DNA of 64,000 nt from contig CBDCGS010000005.1 in NCBI GenBank assembly GCA_965216915.1, positions 124,001 to 188,000 of the forward strand. The letters run 5' to 3'. The position numbers and the translations under genes are program-made. How positions within the stretch are numbered: the stretch's first letter is position 1; each line of letters opens with the position of its first letter. Source of the stretch: CBDCGS01 sp965216915 (GTDB lineage Bacteria; Pseudomonadota; Alphaproteobacteria; UBA828). The notes beneath the pieces were generated by a model that saw nothing but the letters and a program-made list of their open reading frames with translations, searched no databases and was not told where the DNA came from. Below, piece after piece: positions 7,698 through 15,587 of this stretch.

Positions 7698-8465
7698 ATG
7701 AAATTGAGAGGAGCCTTGCTCGCGGCGACGATTGTCGCGGGAACCTCGGCTATCGGTGTGACGAGCGCCGATGCGGCCGTGCTAGCGACCTTGAGTTTCG
7801 ACAACATTTCGGCGAACAGCGTCGGCGACGCCACGATTGGCGAAACCCAGTTGTTTGTGGATGTTGAGGACGTTTTCGGCAATCCGAACCAGGTCCTCTT
7901 CACCTTCCGGAATACGGGTCCGAACGCGTCGTCGATCACCGATGTCTATTTTGAAGATGGCGCGCTCTTGGGAATCGCCGGCCTCATCGACGCGGATGAC
8001 GGCGTCGGTGGTGACCCCGGTGTGGACTTCTCGCAGTCGGCAAGTCCGCCCAATCTACCGTCCGCCAACTCGGCCACGCCGCCGTTCGTGGTCACGGCCG
8101 GATTCTTGGCCGATTCCGACGCGCCGGCGCAGCCCAATGGCGTCAATCCGGGCGAATCCCTCGGAATTATCTTCGATTTGCAGGCCGGCCAAACCGTGTT
8201 GGACGTGCTGACCGAGCTCGAGAACGACGCGCTCTTTGGTTCGACGCCGGGCGGGCTTCGCATCGGTATCCACGTGCAGGGATTTGCGAGCGGTGGCAGC
8301 GAGGCATTCGTGAACAATCCTCCTGGCACGCCACCTCCACCTCCGCCTCCCCCACCTCCGCCGCCGGTGAATATCGGCGAGCCGGCGACGATGTCGGTCC
8401 TCGGGATCGGGCTCGCGGCACTGGGCGTGGCAGCGTGGCGTCGGCGTCGGGCGCGTAAGGCGTAA
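7698..8465 (+). CDS. PEP-CTERM-like surface protein (variant GEP motif)
   Basis: A 255-residue exported protein with a signal peptide (MKLRGALLAATIVAGTSAIG, cleavage near ADA-AV), a beta-sandwich-like body of about 190 residues with Asp/Asn-rich loops, 12 consecutive prolines and a C-terminal signal. That signal reads GEPATMSVLGIGLAALGVAAW followed by RRRRARKA. The first proline of the PEP box is replaced by glycine, but spacing, helix and basic tail are kept, so exosortase processing is likely. The ATG at 7698 is chosen because GGAGAA lies just upstream and the signal peptide starts there; an upstream in-frame ATG at 7590 falls inside the promoter element. Confidence 0.82.
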   Translation: MKLRGALLAATIVAGTSAIGVTSADAAVLATLSFDNISANSVGDATIGETQLFVDVEDVFGNPNQVLFTFRNTGPNASSITDVYFEDGALLGIAGLIDADDGVGGDPGVDFSQSASPPNLPSANSATPPFVVTAGFLADSDAPAQPNGVNPGESLGIIFDLQAGQTVLDVLTELENDALFGSTPGGLRIGIHVQGFASGGSEAFVNNPPGTPPPPPPPPPPPPVNIGEPATMSVLGIGLAALGVAAWRRRRARKA

Positions 8466-8493
8466 ACGCCCACACACACCGTGACGGATCTTG

Positions 8494-8523
8494 GAGCCGC
8501 GCTCTCACGGGCGCGGCTCTTTC
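8494..8523 (+). terminator. Rho-independent terminator after PEP-CTERM gene
   Basis: A 9-bp perfect stem (GAGCCGCGC / GCGCGGCTC) with an 8-nt loop is followed by TCTTTCC. It lies 28 bp after the stop codon of the PEP-CTERM-like gene. Confidence 0.8.
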
Positions 8524-8665
8524 CGTGTTAGTGTGGCGCCAGAGCCGATCGGCGAACCACGACGCTGCGCCGCTCGCGGCGGGGAAGCGCCGCCGCGCGG
8601 CAGCATCACGGTCGGAGGCGTGCGTGCCCGGACGGCGGCGCGATGCGAGCGAAAGGACGAAAGCC

Positions 8666-9424
8666 ATGAAGATCAAGGTCATCAACCCCAACACCACGCT
8701 GGAGATGACCGAGGGGATCGGCGCGGCTGCGCGCTCGGTCGCCCGCCAAGGCACGGAGATCGTCGCCGTGAGCCCGAGCTTCGGGCCCGACTCGATCGAA
8801 TGCTACTACGATGAATATGTCGCCGCCTGCGGCGTGCTCGACGAGGTGCGCAAGGGCGAGCAGGAGGACGTCGATGCCTACGTCATCGCCTGCTACGGCG
8901 ACCCGGGCCTCCACGCGGCCCGCGAGATGACCGAGAAACCAGTGGTCGGCATCGCCGAAGCCTCGCTCTACACCGCCTCCATGCTGGCCGCGCGCTTCTC
9001 GATCGTCACCGTGATCCCACGCATCCACACCATGCTCGAGGAGATGGTGAGGGCCTATGGCATGGCCGAGCGCATCGTGGAGATCCGCACCACGCCGCTC
9101 TACGTGCTCGATATCGAGCGCGACCCCGAGGGCTCGATGGAAAAGCTCCGCGACGAGGTGCGCCGCTCGGTGAACGACGCGGAGGCCGAAGCGGTCTGCC
9201 TCGGCTGCGCGGGCTTCGCGCAGTTCGCCGCAGAGCTCGAGGACGAGCTCGGCGTGCCGGTGCTCGACGGTGTGGTGTGCGCCACCAAGCAGGCCGAGGT
9301 GCTGGTCGAGCTCGGCAAGACCACGAGCAAGCGCAAGACCTACCGCCCGCCGGAGCCCAAGCGCTTCATCGGTAGCTTCAGCCACTTCTCGACGGCTGCG
9401 CCGCAGAGCGAAGCGGCCGAATAA
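8666..9424 (+). CDS. Aspartate/glutamate/hydantoin racemase family protein
   Basis: A 252-residue cofactor-independent racemase of the Asp/Glu/hydantoin family. The N-terminus VINPNTTLEMT is the hallmark of the hydantoin-racemase branch. The two active-site cysteines are Cys76 (VIACYGDPG) and Cys181 (CLGCAGFAQ); Cys178 sits beside the second. These enzymes interconvert D and L forms of amino acids or 5-substituted hydantoins by two-base chemistry. ATG 8666 is chosen for the AAAGGACG ribosome site and the perfect family N-terminus. It is monocistronic. Hydantoinase A/B genes lie 25 kb away, so a link to hydantoin use is only suggestive; D-amino-acid metabolism is the alternative. Confidence 0.85.
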   Translation: MKIKVINPNTTLEMTEGIGAAARSVARQGTEIVAVSPSFGPDSIECYYDEYVAACGVLDEVRKGEQEDVDAYVIACYGDPGLHAAREMTEKPVVGIAEASLYTASMLAARFSIVTVIPRIHTMLEEMVRAYGMAERIVEIRTTPLYVLDIERDPEGSMEKLRDEVRRSVNDAEAEAVCLGCAGFAQFAAELEDELGVPVLDGVVCATKQAEVLVELGKTTSKRKTYRPPEPKRFIGSFSHFSTAAPQSEAAE

Positions 9425-9445
9425 CCCGCGCGCGCGGCGGCGCTC

Positions 9446-9847
9446 TCACGCGCCGGGGACGAGGCTCGCGAGCTGCGTCAGGGTGTGCGTCCAACCCGTT
9501 GCCTCGACGCCGGTTTCGTCGATTCCGATGTGACGCAGATCGAGGCGTGTGCCGCCCGCTTCATCGGTGAGCGTCACCTCGACCCGGCTTGAGGCCGGCG
9601 GCAGCGTGTCGTCTCCCTCCCAACCAAAGCTGAACACGAGCCGGTGCGGCGGCTCGAGCGCGATGAACGTGCCCGCGACCACGCGGTCCGCCCCCTTGAC
9701 GATGCGGAGCGCGCCGCCCGGCACGGCGTCGACCTCGGCCGCGCCCATCCAGCGCGCGAGCTTGGCGGGGTCGATGAAATAGGCGTAGACCGCCGCCGGC
9801 ACCGCATCGATCCAGACGCTGCGCCGCACCTCCGGCCGCTCAGGCAT
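9446..9847 (-). CDS. SRPBCC (AHSA1-like) domain protein
   Basis: A 133-residue START/Bet v 1-like protein of the AHSA1 group. The N-terminus VRRSVWIDAVPAAVYAYFID, the KLARWMGAAEVD segment, VFSFGWEG and a C-terminal helix with GWTHTLTQL are typical of this fold, which binds small hydrophobic ligands. It starts at ATG 9847, overlapping the end of the ArsR gene by 8 bp, so the two are translationally coupled. The ArsR-SRPBCC pair is a very common arrangement in which the SRPBCC protein is co-expressed with its regulator; the ligand is unknown. Confidence 0.85.
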   Translation of the reverse strand: MPERPEVRRSVWIDAVPAAVYAYFIDPAKLARWMGAAEVDAVPGGALRIVKGADRVVAGTFIALEPPHRLVFSFGWEGDDTLPPASSRVEVTLTDEAGGTRLDLRHIGIDETGVEATGWTHTLTQLASLVPGA

Positions 9848-10154
9848 CCCCGCCCCCGTCCCGCTCCGCCTCGACCGCGCGCTTGAGATCGGCGAGCGCC
9901 TCGTCCCAGAACATCGCAAGACCCCGCTGCACGCGGCCGATCGTCGCGCGGTTCGTGCGGTAGAACCGACGCACACCGTCGCGCCGCACCGTCACCAAAT
10001 CGGCGCGCACCAAGACCTGCAGATGCTGCGAGACCGCGGGCCGCGTGACGGCGAAGCGCGCCGCGAGCGCGCTTGCCGTGAGATCGGCGCCCCACGCCGC
10101 GCGCAGGATCTCGCGGCGGGTGGGATGGGCCAACGCGCGCAGTTGTTCGTCCAT
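9840..10154 (-). CDS. ArsR-family winged-helix repressor
   Basis: A 104-residue regulator. MDEQLRALAHPTRREILRA and the recognition helix TRPAVSQHLQVLVRADLV are characteristic of ArsR proteins of the kind paired with SRPBCC proteins. It has no cysteine metal site, so it is unlikely to be a metal sensor. It probably represses its own operon and perhaps the divergent gene at 10244; a palindromic element lies in the 89 bp between them. Confidence 0.88.
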   Translation of the reverse strand: MDEQLRALAHPTRREILRAAWGADLTASALAARFAVTRPAVSQHLQVLVRADLVTVRRDGVRRFYRTNRATIGRVQRGLAMFWDEALADLKRAVEAERDGGGDA

Positions 10155-10160
10155 GGTAAA

Positions 10161-10184
10161 TACGTTAGTACTTTCTTACGTAAG
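10161..10184. promoter_or_regulatory. Candidate ArsR operator
   Basis: The divergent intergenic contains TACGT-N12-ACGTA, the right part lying within a perfect 10-bp palindrome CTTACGTAAG at 10175-10184. It starts 6 bp upstream of the arsR ATG, where an autorepressor would sit. Confidence 0.5.
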
Positions 10185-10243
10185 GATCTTCTATCATACT
10201 GGCCGCGCGTTGCCGACCGGAAAATACGGAAGGGAGATCAACG

Positions 10244-10552
10244 GTGAAGAGACTGTTGGTGCGTTACACGGTGAAGCCCGAAGCGGCGGAGGCCAATGTG
10301 ACCGCGATCGAGGCGGTGTTCGCGGAGCTTGCGGAGAAGGCGCCCGATGGTGTGCGCTACGCGGCCTTCCGCGGCGATGACGGGGTGAGCTTTTACCATC
10401 TCGCGACGGTCGAAACCGCCGATGGCGCCAACCCCCTCGCCGCGCTCGATGCCTTCAAGACCTTCCGCGAGGGCCTGAAGGAGCGCTGCGCCGAACCGCC
10501 GCGAAGCGTTGAGCTCGGCACTGTCGGTAGCTACCGCGTGTTCGGCGATTAA
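10244..10552 (+). CDS. Small ABM-like (dimeric alpha-beta barrel) protein
   Basis: A 102-residue protein starting MKRLLVRYTVKPEAAEANVT, with EAVFAELAEKAPDGVRYAAFR and VSFYHLATVET. This is the strand-helix pattern of the antibiotic-biosynthesis-monooxygenase / ferredoxin-like fold. Start is GTG 10244 with AGGGAG 9 bp upstream. It is divergent from arsR and shares the putative operator, so it may be co-regulated with the SRPBCC protein. The catalytic role is unknown; the assignment to the fold rests on pattern only. Confidence 0.6.
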   Translation: MKRLLVRYTVKPEAAEANVTAIEAVFAELAEKAPDGVRYAAFRGDDGVSFYHLATVETADGANPLAALDAFKTFREGLKERCAEPPRSVELGTVGSYRVFGD

Positions 10553-10610
10553 CCTTGTCGCTGGTCGGCGGGGCGGCCCATGCCCGCGCGACGCACTGAG
10601 CCGCCGTTCC

Positions 10611-11390
10611 TTAGAGCTTCGCCAGAAGCCCGCCGTCAACCGTGAGGTCGATGCCGGTGATGAACGATGCCTTGTCCGAGAGCAGGAAGAGGCAGGCGCC
10701 GGCAATGTCCTCCGGCATGCCGAGGCGGCCGAGCGGCGTGCGCGCGATCATGGCGTCGGCGCGCGCGGGATCGGCCTCGTAGAGCGGCGCGATCATCGGC
10801 GTGAGGACGGCACCCGGGCAGATCGTGTTGGAGCGGATGCCGTCGGCCGCAAGCTGCATCGCGAGCGAGCGCGAAAGCCCGACGAGCGCGGTCTTGGCCG
10901 CCTGGTAGCCGTCCAAAGGACCGCCCTCGATAATGTTCTCCATGTTGCGGAGACCCACCACGCTCGCGATGTGGACCATGGCGCCGCCGCCGGTCTCGCG
11001 CATCAGCGGTGCCGCGTGGCGGGCCATGAGCGCGGCCGCCGTCAGGTTGATCTCGAGCACCCGCGTCCACGTCTCGAGCGCCATGTCGATGATGGAGCCG
11101 TCGCGGTCATACCAGCCGACGCCGGCGGCGTTCACCAGATAGTCGAGCCGCCCGCCGGCCCCCTCGAACGCTTGGCCCACCGTGCGCTGGACCAAGGTTT
11201 CGTCGGTCGCATCGCCGACGACATAGCGCGCGGCACCGGGCCCGCAGGCGAAGTCACCCGGCTCGGGCTTCGGGTCGATGGCGGTGACGGCGACGCCCTC
11301 CGCCTGCAACGCGCGGGCGATCGCCAAGCCCATGCCGCCGCCCGCACCCGTCATCACGCAGGCACGGCCGGCAAACGCCGGATCGGTCAT
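10611..11390 (-). CDS. Short-chain dehydrogenase/reductase (SDR)
   Basis: A 259-residue classical SDR. The cofactor motif is TGAGGGMG near residue 14, followed by NAAG at about 87, the Ser of the catalytic triad in HIASVVG, and the YQAAK motif. An acidic residue (VTAIDPK) after the second strand suggests NAD(H) preference. It is the last gene of a probable minus-strand operon LLM-esterase-SDR, overlapping the esterase stop by 4 bp (ATGA). Substrate is unknown. A GntR-type operator candidate precedes the first gene of this group. Confidence 0.88.
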   Translation of the reverse strand: MTDPAFAGRACVMTGAGGGMGLAIARALQAEGVAVTAIDPKPEPGDFACGPGAARYVVGDATDETLVQRTVGQAFEGAGGRLDYLVNAAGVGWYDRDGSIIDMALETWTRVLEINLTAAALMARHAAPLMRETGGGAMVHIASVVGLRNMENIIEGGPLDGYQAAKTALVGLSRSLAMQLAADGIRSNTICPGAVLTPMIAPLYEADPARADAMIARTPLGRLGMPEDIAGACLFLLSDKASFITGIDLTVDGGLLAKL

Positions 11391-12319
11391 GAGCCGAAGG
11401 CGGCGCGGAGCGCGGCCGCGGAATCGGCGAGGCCGGCCTCCGCCGCGCCGATCAGGCCGGTGATCGAGACGAAGCCGTGGATCATGCTCTCATAGCATTT
11501 GTGCTGCGTCGGTACGCCGGCTTCTTGAAGGCGCGCGGCATAGGCGTCGCCCTCGTCGCGCAGCGGATCGTAGCCGGCGGTGAGCACGAAGGCGGGCGGC
11601 AGACCGGCCAGGCTTTCGGCGCGCAGCGGCGAGGCCAGCGGGTCGGTGCGGTCGGCGTCGCCGCGCACATAGCTCGCAATGTAGAGCGGCATCGAGTTGA
11701 GCAGATAGCCGCTCGAGAAGAGGCGCTTTGACTCGTTGTCGCTCGCGAGATCGGTGACCGGATAGATCAGAAGCTGAAAACTGATCGGTGGCCCGCCGCG
11801 CTCGCGCGCAAGCAGCGTCACGCCACAGGCGAAGTTGCCGCCCGCGCTGTCGCCGCCGATGGCGAGCCGCGCAGGGTCGGCGCCGAGGCTCGCCGCGTTC
11901 GCCGCGATCCACTTGGTGGCGGCGTAGCAATCCTCGAGCGGCGCGGGAAAGCGATGCTCGGGCGAGAGGCGGTAGCCGACCGAGGCGACCACGCAGCGCG
12001 CGTGGTAGCAGAGATAGCGGCAGACATCGTCATGCGTGTCGAGGTCGCCGCGGATCCAGCCACCGCCGTGATAGTAGACGAGGATCGGGCGATCGGCGTC
12101 CGGCCCGTCGGGCTCGTAGACGCGCATGGTGAGCGACCCATCGGCGCCCGGCACCGCGCGATCGGAGACCCGGCCGACGAGGAGCGGCTTGCCAGCGACG
12201 GCCGCCATCTCCTCCTTCCACACCGCGCGGGCCTCCTCGGGCGTCATCTCCTCGACCGGCGTCTCCGCGCTCGGATCGAGCGAGTCCAGGATCTCCTTCA
12301 GCTTCGGATCAAGCGTCAT
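11387..12319 (-). CDS. Alpha/beta hydrolase, HSL-type esterase
   Basis: A 310-residue esterase of the hormone-sensitive-lipase family. The oxyanion motif HGGGW is at residues 84-88, the nucleophile Ser158 lies in GGDSAGG, the acid is in GYDPLRDEGDAYA and the histidine in MIHGFVS. Such enzymes hydrolyse short-chain esters or carbamates. It sits between the LLM pseudogene and the SDR, sharing ATGA with the latter. LLM, esterase and SDR in a row resemble a short catabolic module (oxygenate, hydrolyse, oxidise). Confidence 0.88.
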   Translation of the reverse strand: MTLDPKLKEILDSLDPSAETPVEEMTPEEARAVWKEEMAAVAGKPLLVGRVSDRAVPGADGSLTMRVYEPDGPDADRPILVYYHGGGWIRGDLDTHDDVCRYLCYHARCVVASVGYRLSPEHRFPAPLEDCYAATKWIAANAASLGADPARLAIGGDSAGGNFACGVTLLARERGGPPISFQLLIYPVTDLASDNESKRLFSSGYLLNSMPLYIASYVRGDADRTDPLASPLRAESLAGLPPAFVLTAGYDPLRDEGDAYAARLQEAGVPTQHKCYESMIHGFVSITGLIGAAEAGLADSAAALRAAFGS

Positions 12320-12453
12320 CCGGTCGCTCCCTCACCAATCGCGCCGTCTCGCTAGGGTCGTGGCGACGCAGCTTGACCCAAAGCGCGCCTCGGGTGAAGC
12401 GCTCACGCGAACATCGGGAGACCGCCGCGGCCAGCGGGTCGGCGTGCCCCGGG

Positions 12454-13559
12454 TCAGGCCACCTTACGCGCGGCGCCGCCGAAGCCGGGAGCGAAATGGG
12501 GCGCGACCTCGCGCGCGAAGCGGCTCAGCCACTCGTGCCGATGGCGGCGCGGCACGCCAGGGGTCGCGACGTGCACGAGGAAGGAGTTGAAGCCGGCCTC
12601 GAGATAATCGGCGACCCGGCTGCGCACGGTCTCGGGCGAGCCGACGAACTGACCGTCGGCCCACGGCGGGATATTCGCCGGATCGGTGCGCTCCTTCATC
12701 TTCGCGAAGATCTTCGCCCAGGCGCCATAGCTCTTCAGCGTCTCGAAATGACCGTCATCGGCCTCGTAGTGATCGATCTGAGCCTGCTGGAAGCGCGGAA
12801 TGTAGTGCTTGGCGAGGTCGTAGGCCTCGGCATCGGTGTCCGCGATGATGCAGTTGATCATCATGGGATAGCGACACTCGGCGATCTCCATGCCGCGCGC
12901 GGTCGCCTCTTCCTTCCACGCCGTGAGCACTTGGCTCTGTAGGGGAAGGTTGCTGAACGCCGTCATCATCGGCGGAAGGCCCAGCCCGCCATGACCGAGC
13001 CGCTGTCCGGGCTCCCCCCGACCGCGCCATAGAAATTGATCTTCGCGAGATCGGTGCGCGGGCGCAGCTCGACGCGCTTGGGAACGTTCAGATGCGCGCC
13101 CTCGTAGGTGAAATGCCCACCCGCGAGCGCTCGCTCGACGATCTCGTAGCATTCCTTGAAGCGCTGCCGGCTCTCCTCCATCGAGATGCCGAAGGCCTCG
13201 TATTCGTATTTCGCCGTGCCGCGACCGAGGCCGAGATGAAGCGGCTGGTTGGTCAGCAGGTTGAGCTGAGCGATCTTCCCCGCGAGCCGGAGCGGCTCGT
13301 ACCAAGGCGTCACCAAGACGCAGGTGCCGAGCGCCAGGTTCGGAAAGCGCGCCGCGAGGTGATGCAGGAAGGACAGCGGATCGGGCGTCGGGAAATAGTC
13401 CGAGAAATGGTGCTCGATCATCCAGGCGATGCCATAGCCGAGCGATTCGCCGAGCGCGCAATCGGCGATGATCTCCTCATACATCGCCGCATCCGAAAGC
13501 CCCTCCTCACCGACCGGGGCCGCCACAAAGCCGAAATCGACCGCCACACCATCACTCAT
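12454..13559 (-). pseudogene. LLM flavin-dependent oxidoreductase, frameshifted
   Basis: Two frames together spell one luciferase-like monooxygenase. The N-terminal half (from ATG 13559, with GGAGG just upstream) carries IAWMIEHHFSDYFPTPDPL and LGLGRGTAKYEYEAFG. The C-terminal half carries MMINCIIADTDAEAYDLAKHY and GSPETVRSRVADYLEAGFNS. The first frame runs through SVMAG and then stops at 12966; the second resumes with GLGLPPMMTAFSN. Restoring one G in the minus-strand run at 12985-12987 (plus strand CCC to CCCC) gives VMAGLGLPPMM and a continuous protein of 368 residues. It is either a genuine single-base deletion or a sequencing/assembly error in a homopolymer. The rest of both halves looks intact, so inactivation, if real, is recent. 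Confidence 0.85.
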
Positions 13560-13601
13560 CACCGCCTCCGCGATCCATTCGCTGGTTCACCGTTGCTCAA
13601 T

Positions 13602-13620
13602 TGGTATATTCATTAGACCA
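13602..13620. promoter_or_regulatory. GntR operator candidate, site 1
   Basis: TGGTATATTCATTAGACCA is an inverted repeat (GGT-N11-ACC) located 43 bp upstream of the LLM start codon and just past the gntR stop. It shares GGTAT-N7-AGACC with the candidate site upstream of gntR, which supports binding by the same FadR-type regulator. Confidence 0.6.
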
Positions 13621-13626
13621 TTACTG

Positions 13627-14433
13627 TCAATCGCCCTCTGCGGCGCCCGCAGCCTGCGCCAGAAACCGTGTCAGGCTGCGCTGCGTCTCGGCGAGATGGG
13701 CGCGCATGGCCGCCTCGGCCGCATCGGCGTCGTGCCCCTCGAGCGCGGCGAAGATCGTCTCGTGAAAAGCGTTGGCATTGTCCTCCAGCCGACGAAACAC
13801 GGCGCCGATCGGGAGAAACATCGCCGCCCGCGCATCCTCGATGGCGCGCAGAAGATGCGGGTTGCGCGCCGCCTGCGCGATGCCGAGGTGAAATGCGGAA
13901 TCGGTGGCGAAGAAGAGCGGGATGTTGGCCAGATCGCGGCGCGCCTCCGGCGTCGCGGCAAGCCCCGCCATGCGCTCGATGAGCGCGCCGAGCACGGCAA
14001 GATCGTCGCCATCGCAACGTTCGGCAGCGAGCCGCACCGCCGCGCCTTCGTTCGCGATACGAAACTCGAACACGCTCCGCACCGCATCGCGCTCGCTCGC
14101 GAGGAGCGTGCGCAACTCGGTCTCGGACAGTCGCCATTCCAGCACGACGAGGCCGCCCGTCGCGCCGCGGCGGCTTTCAACCAGACTCTCGCCCTCGAGC
14201 ACGCGCACCGCCTCGCGCACCGTGGTGCGCGAGACGCCGAGCTGCTGCGCGAGCTGACGCTCGGGCGGTAGCTTGTCGCCCGGCACGAAGCGGCCGAGAT
14301 GGATGGCCCGGCGGAGCTGATCGACCACCAGCTCATGCGCCGCAGCCGGGCGCACCGGCTCGATCCGCCTGAGCGCAGATGGCTGCTCGACCATGCGCTG
14401 AGCGGCAGCCGCGGGCGTCGTTCGCTGCGTCAT
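13627..14433 (-). CDS. GntR/FadR-family transcriptional regulator
   Basis: A 268-residue regulator. The winged helix-turn-helix is at about 34-97 (PGDKLPPERQLAQQLGVSRT, TVREAVRVLEGESLV) and an all-helical FCD ligand domain spans about 105-255. The FCD domain keeps an Asp and three His in metal/ligand positions (ATDSAFHLGI, NANAFHETIF, MRAHLAE), as in members that sense organic acids through a bound metal. It is flanked by two matching operator candidates, one controlling the LLM-esterase-SDR arm and one in the divergent region with the glutamine synthetase-like operon. It is likely a substrate-responsive repressor of both. Confidence 0.9.
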   Translation of the reverse strand: MTQRTTPAAAAQRMVEQPSALRRIEPVRPAAAHELVVDQLRRAIHLGRFVPGDKLPPERQLAQQLGVSRTTVREAVRVLEGESLVESRRGATGGLVVLEWRLSETELRTLLASERDAVRSVFEFRIANEGAAVRLAAERCDGDDLAVLGALIERMAGLAATPEARRDLANIPLFFATDSAFHLGIAQAARNPHLLRAIEDARAAMFLPIGAVFRRLEDNANAFHETIFAALEGHDADAAEAAMRAHLAETQRSLTRFLAQAAGAAEGD

Positions 14434-14453
14434 GGCACCGGCGCTTTACCCAA

Positions 14454-14472
14454 AGGTCTGGTTTTCATACCT
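14454..14472. promoter_or_regulatory. GntR operator candidate, site 2
   Basis: AGGTCTGGTTTTCATACCT (GGT-N11-ACC) lies 21 bp upstream of the gntR ATG and 90 bp before the divergent operon. Read on the minus strand it shows GGTAT-N7-AGACC, the same half-sites as site 1 at 13602. Confidence 0.6.
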
Positions 14473-14561
14473 TAAGCACGCGAAGCCCGCCAGATCACCA
14501 TGCGCTGGCGGTTCTGCAACAAGACCCAGGACGCTGGGCAGATGGGACGGAGCCGGCCGAG

Positions 14562-15587
14562 ATGATCGATATCGCCTATGACCCGATCGTGGGGCAGCGT
14601 GCCCGCTTGGGCCCGCTCCAGAACCAAGCCCCGGCGAGCTATGCCCTCGCGACCGCCGCGCTTGCCGCGAGCGACTATCGCGGCGCCGCCGACCATGCGC
14701 GCCACATGATCCAAGAGGCCGTTGAAGGCTACGAGCTCTACGCGGCCTGGGCGGCGGAGATCCACCGCTACCTCCTGCGCGAGGGCGTCGACCCCGAGAC
14801 CCTCGATGCCGATGAAGCGCGCCTCGAAGACCTGATCGCCGAGCCCGACGGCACGGCCTTCGACATTCACAAAGGCTGGGCCGCGTTCAACGACGCGGTC
14901 AGCGATATCGTGTTCGCGTGCGGCGCCGGCGATGGCGCGGCGGCACGCCGGGCGCTCGACGCGGCGCGGGCGGTTTGGCTGACGACGCACGACCGCGGGT
15001 GCGATCGCGTTTACGGCATGCTCGACATCGTCGTGCGGCGGCTCGGCGAGACGCGCATCGGCCCGCTCTGGGACGAGCTGATGGCGCCGATGTACGAGAC
15101 CTACGAGGTTTACGACACCGCGCGCCATCCGTGGGCGCGCTCGCTCCATCGGCTCGTCGTGATCGCCGCGGAGTCCCTGCGCGGCCACCTCAGCGGGCCG
15201 GGGCGCGAGGGCGCAATCGAGGTCAGCGAGGAGGCTGACCGCTGGGTCCTGCGCTTCGACCCGTGCGGCTCCGGCGGGCGCACCTATCGCGACGCGGGCG
15301 ATGCCGGCGGCCCGCGCATGGAGGCGCCCTACGGCTTCGCGGTCACCACCGAGCCGCATGATTGGTCGTGGGGCAAGACCGGCGTTTGCGTCTACTGCGT
15401 GCACTGCTGCCAGCTCAACCAGCGCATGCCGATCGCCCGCTTCGGCTATCCGACGCGCGTGGTCGACCCACCCACATGGCCCGGCGCGCGCGCGGGCACC
15501 AAGTGCACCTGGTCGATCTACAAGGACCCATCGCTCGTGCCGGCCGCTGCCTACGAGGCGGTCGGCGCGCGAAAGCCCGCGGCATGA
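14562..15587 (+). CDS. Cysteine-rich protein of unknown function
   Basis: A 341-residue protein I cannot name with confidence. The N-terminal two thirds are helical and acidic (about 25-210). The C-terminal third is distinctive: RFDPCGSGGRTYR around Cys235, then WGKTGVCVYCVHCCQLNQRM (Cys276, Cys279, His281, Cys282, Cys283), GYPTRVVDPPTWP and KCTWSIYKDP (Cys315). The clustered Cys/His residues suggest a metal site or thiol chemistry; a distant link to thiazoline-carboxylate hydrolases is possible but unproven. ATG 14562 is used; the upstream in-frame extension has no protein character and covers the operator. It is the first gene of the operon and shares ATGA with the first glutamine synthetase-like gene. 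Confidence 0.75.
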   Translation: MIDIAYDPIVGQRARLGPLQNQAPASYALATAALAASDYRGAADHARHMIQEAVEGYELYAAWAAEIHRYLLREGVDPETLDADEARLEDLIAEPDGTAFDIHKGWAAFNDAVSDIVFACGAGDGAAARRALDAARAVWLTTHDRGCDRVYGMLDIVVRRLGETRIGPLWDELMAPMYETYEVYDTARHPWARSLHRLVVIAAESLRGHLSGPGREGAIEVSEEADRWVLRFDPCGSGGRTYRDAGDAGGPRMEAPYGFAVTTEPHDWSWGKTGVCVYCVHCCQLNQRMPIARFGYPTRVVDPPTWPGARAGTKCTWSIYKDPSLVPAAAYEAVGARKPAA

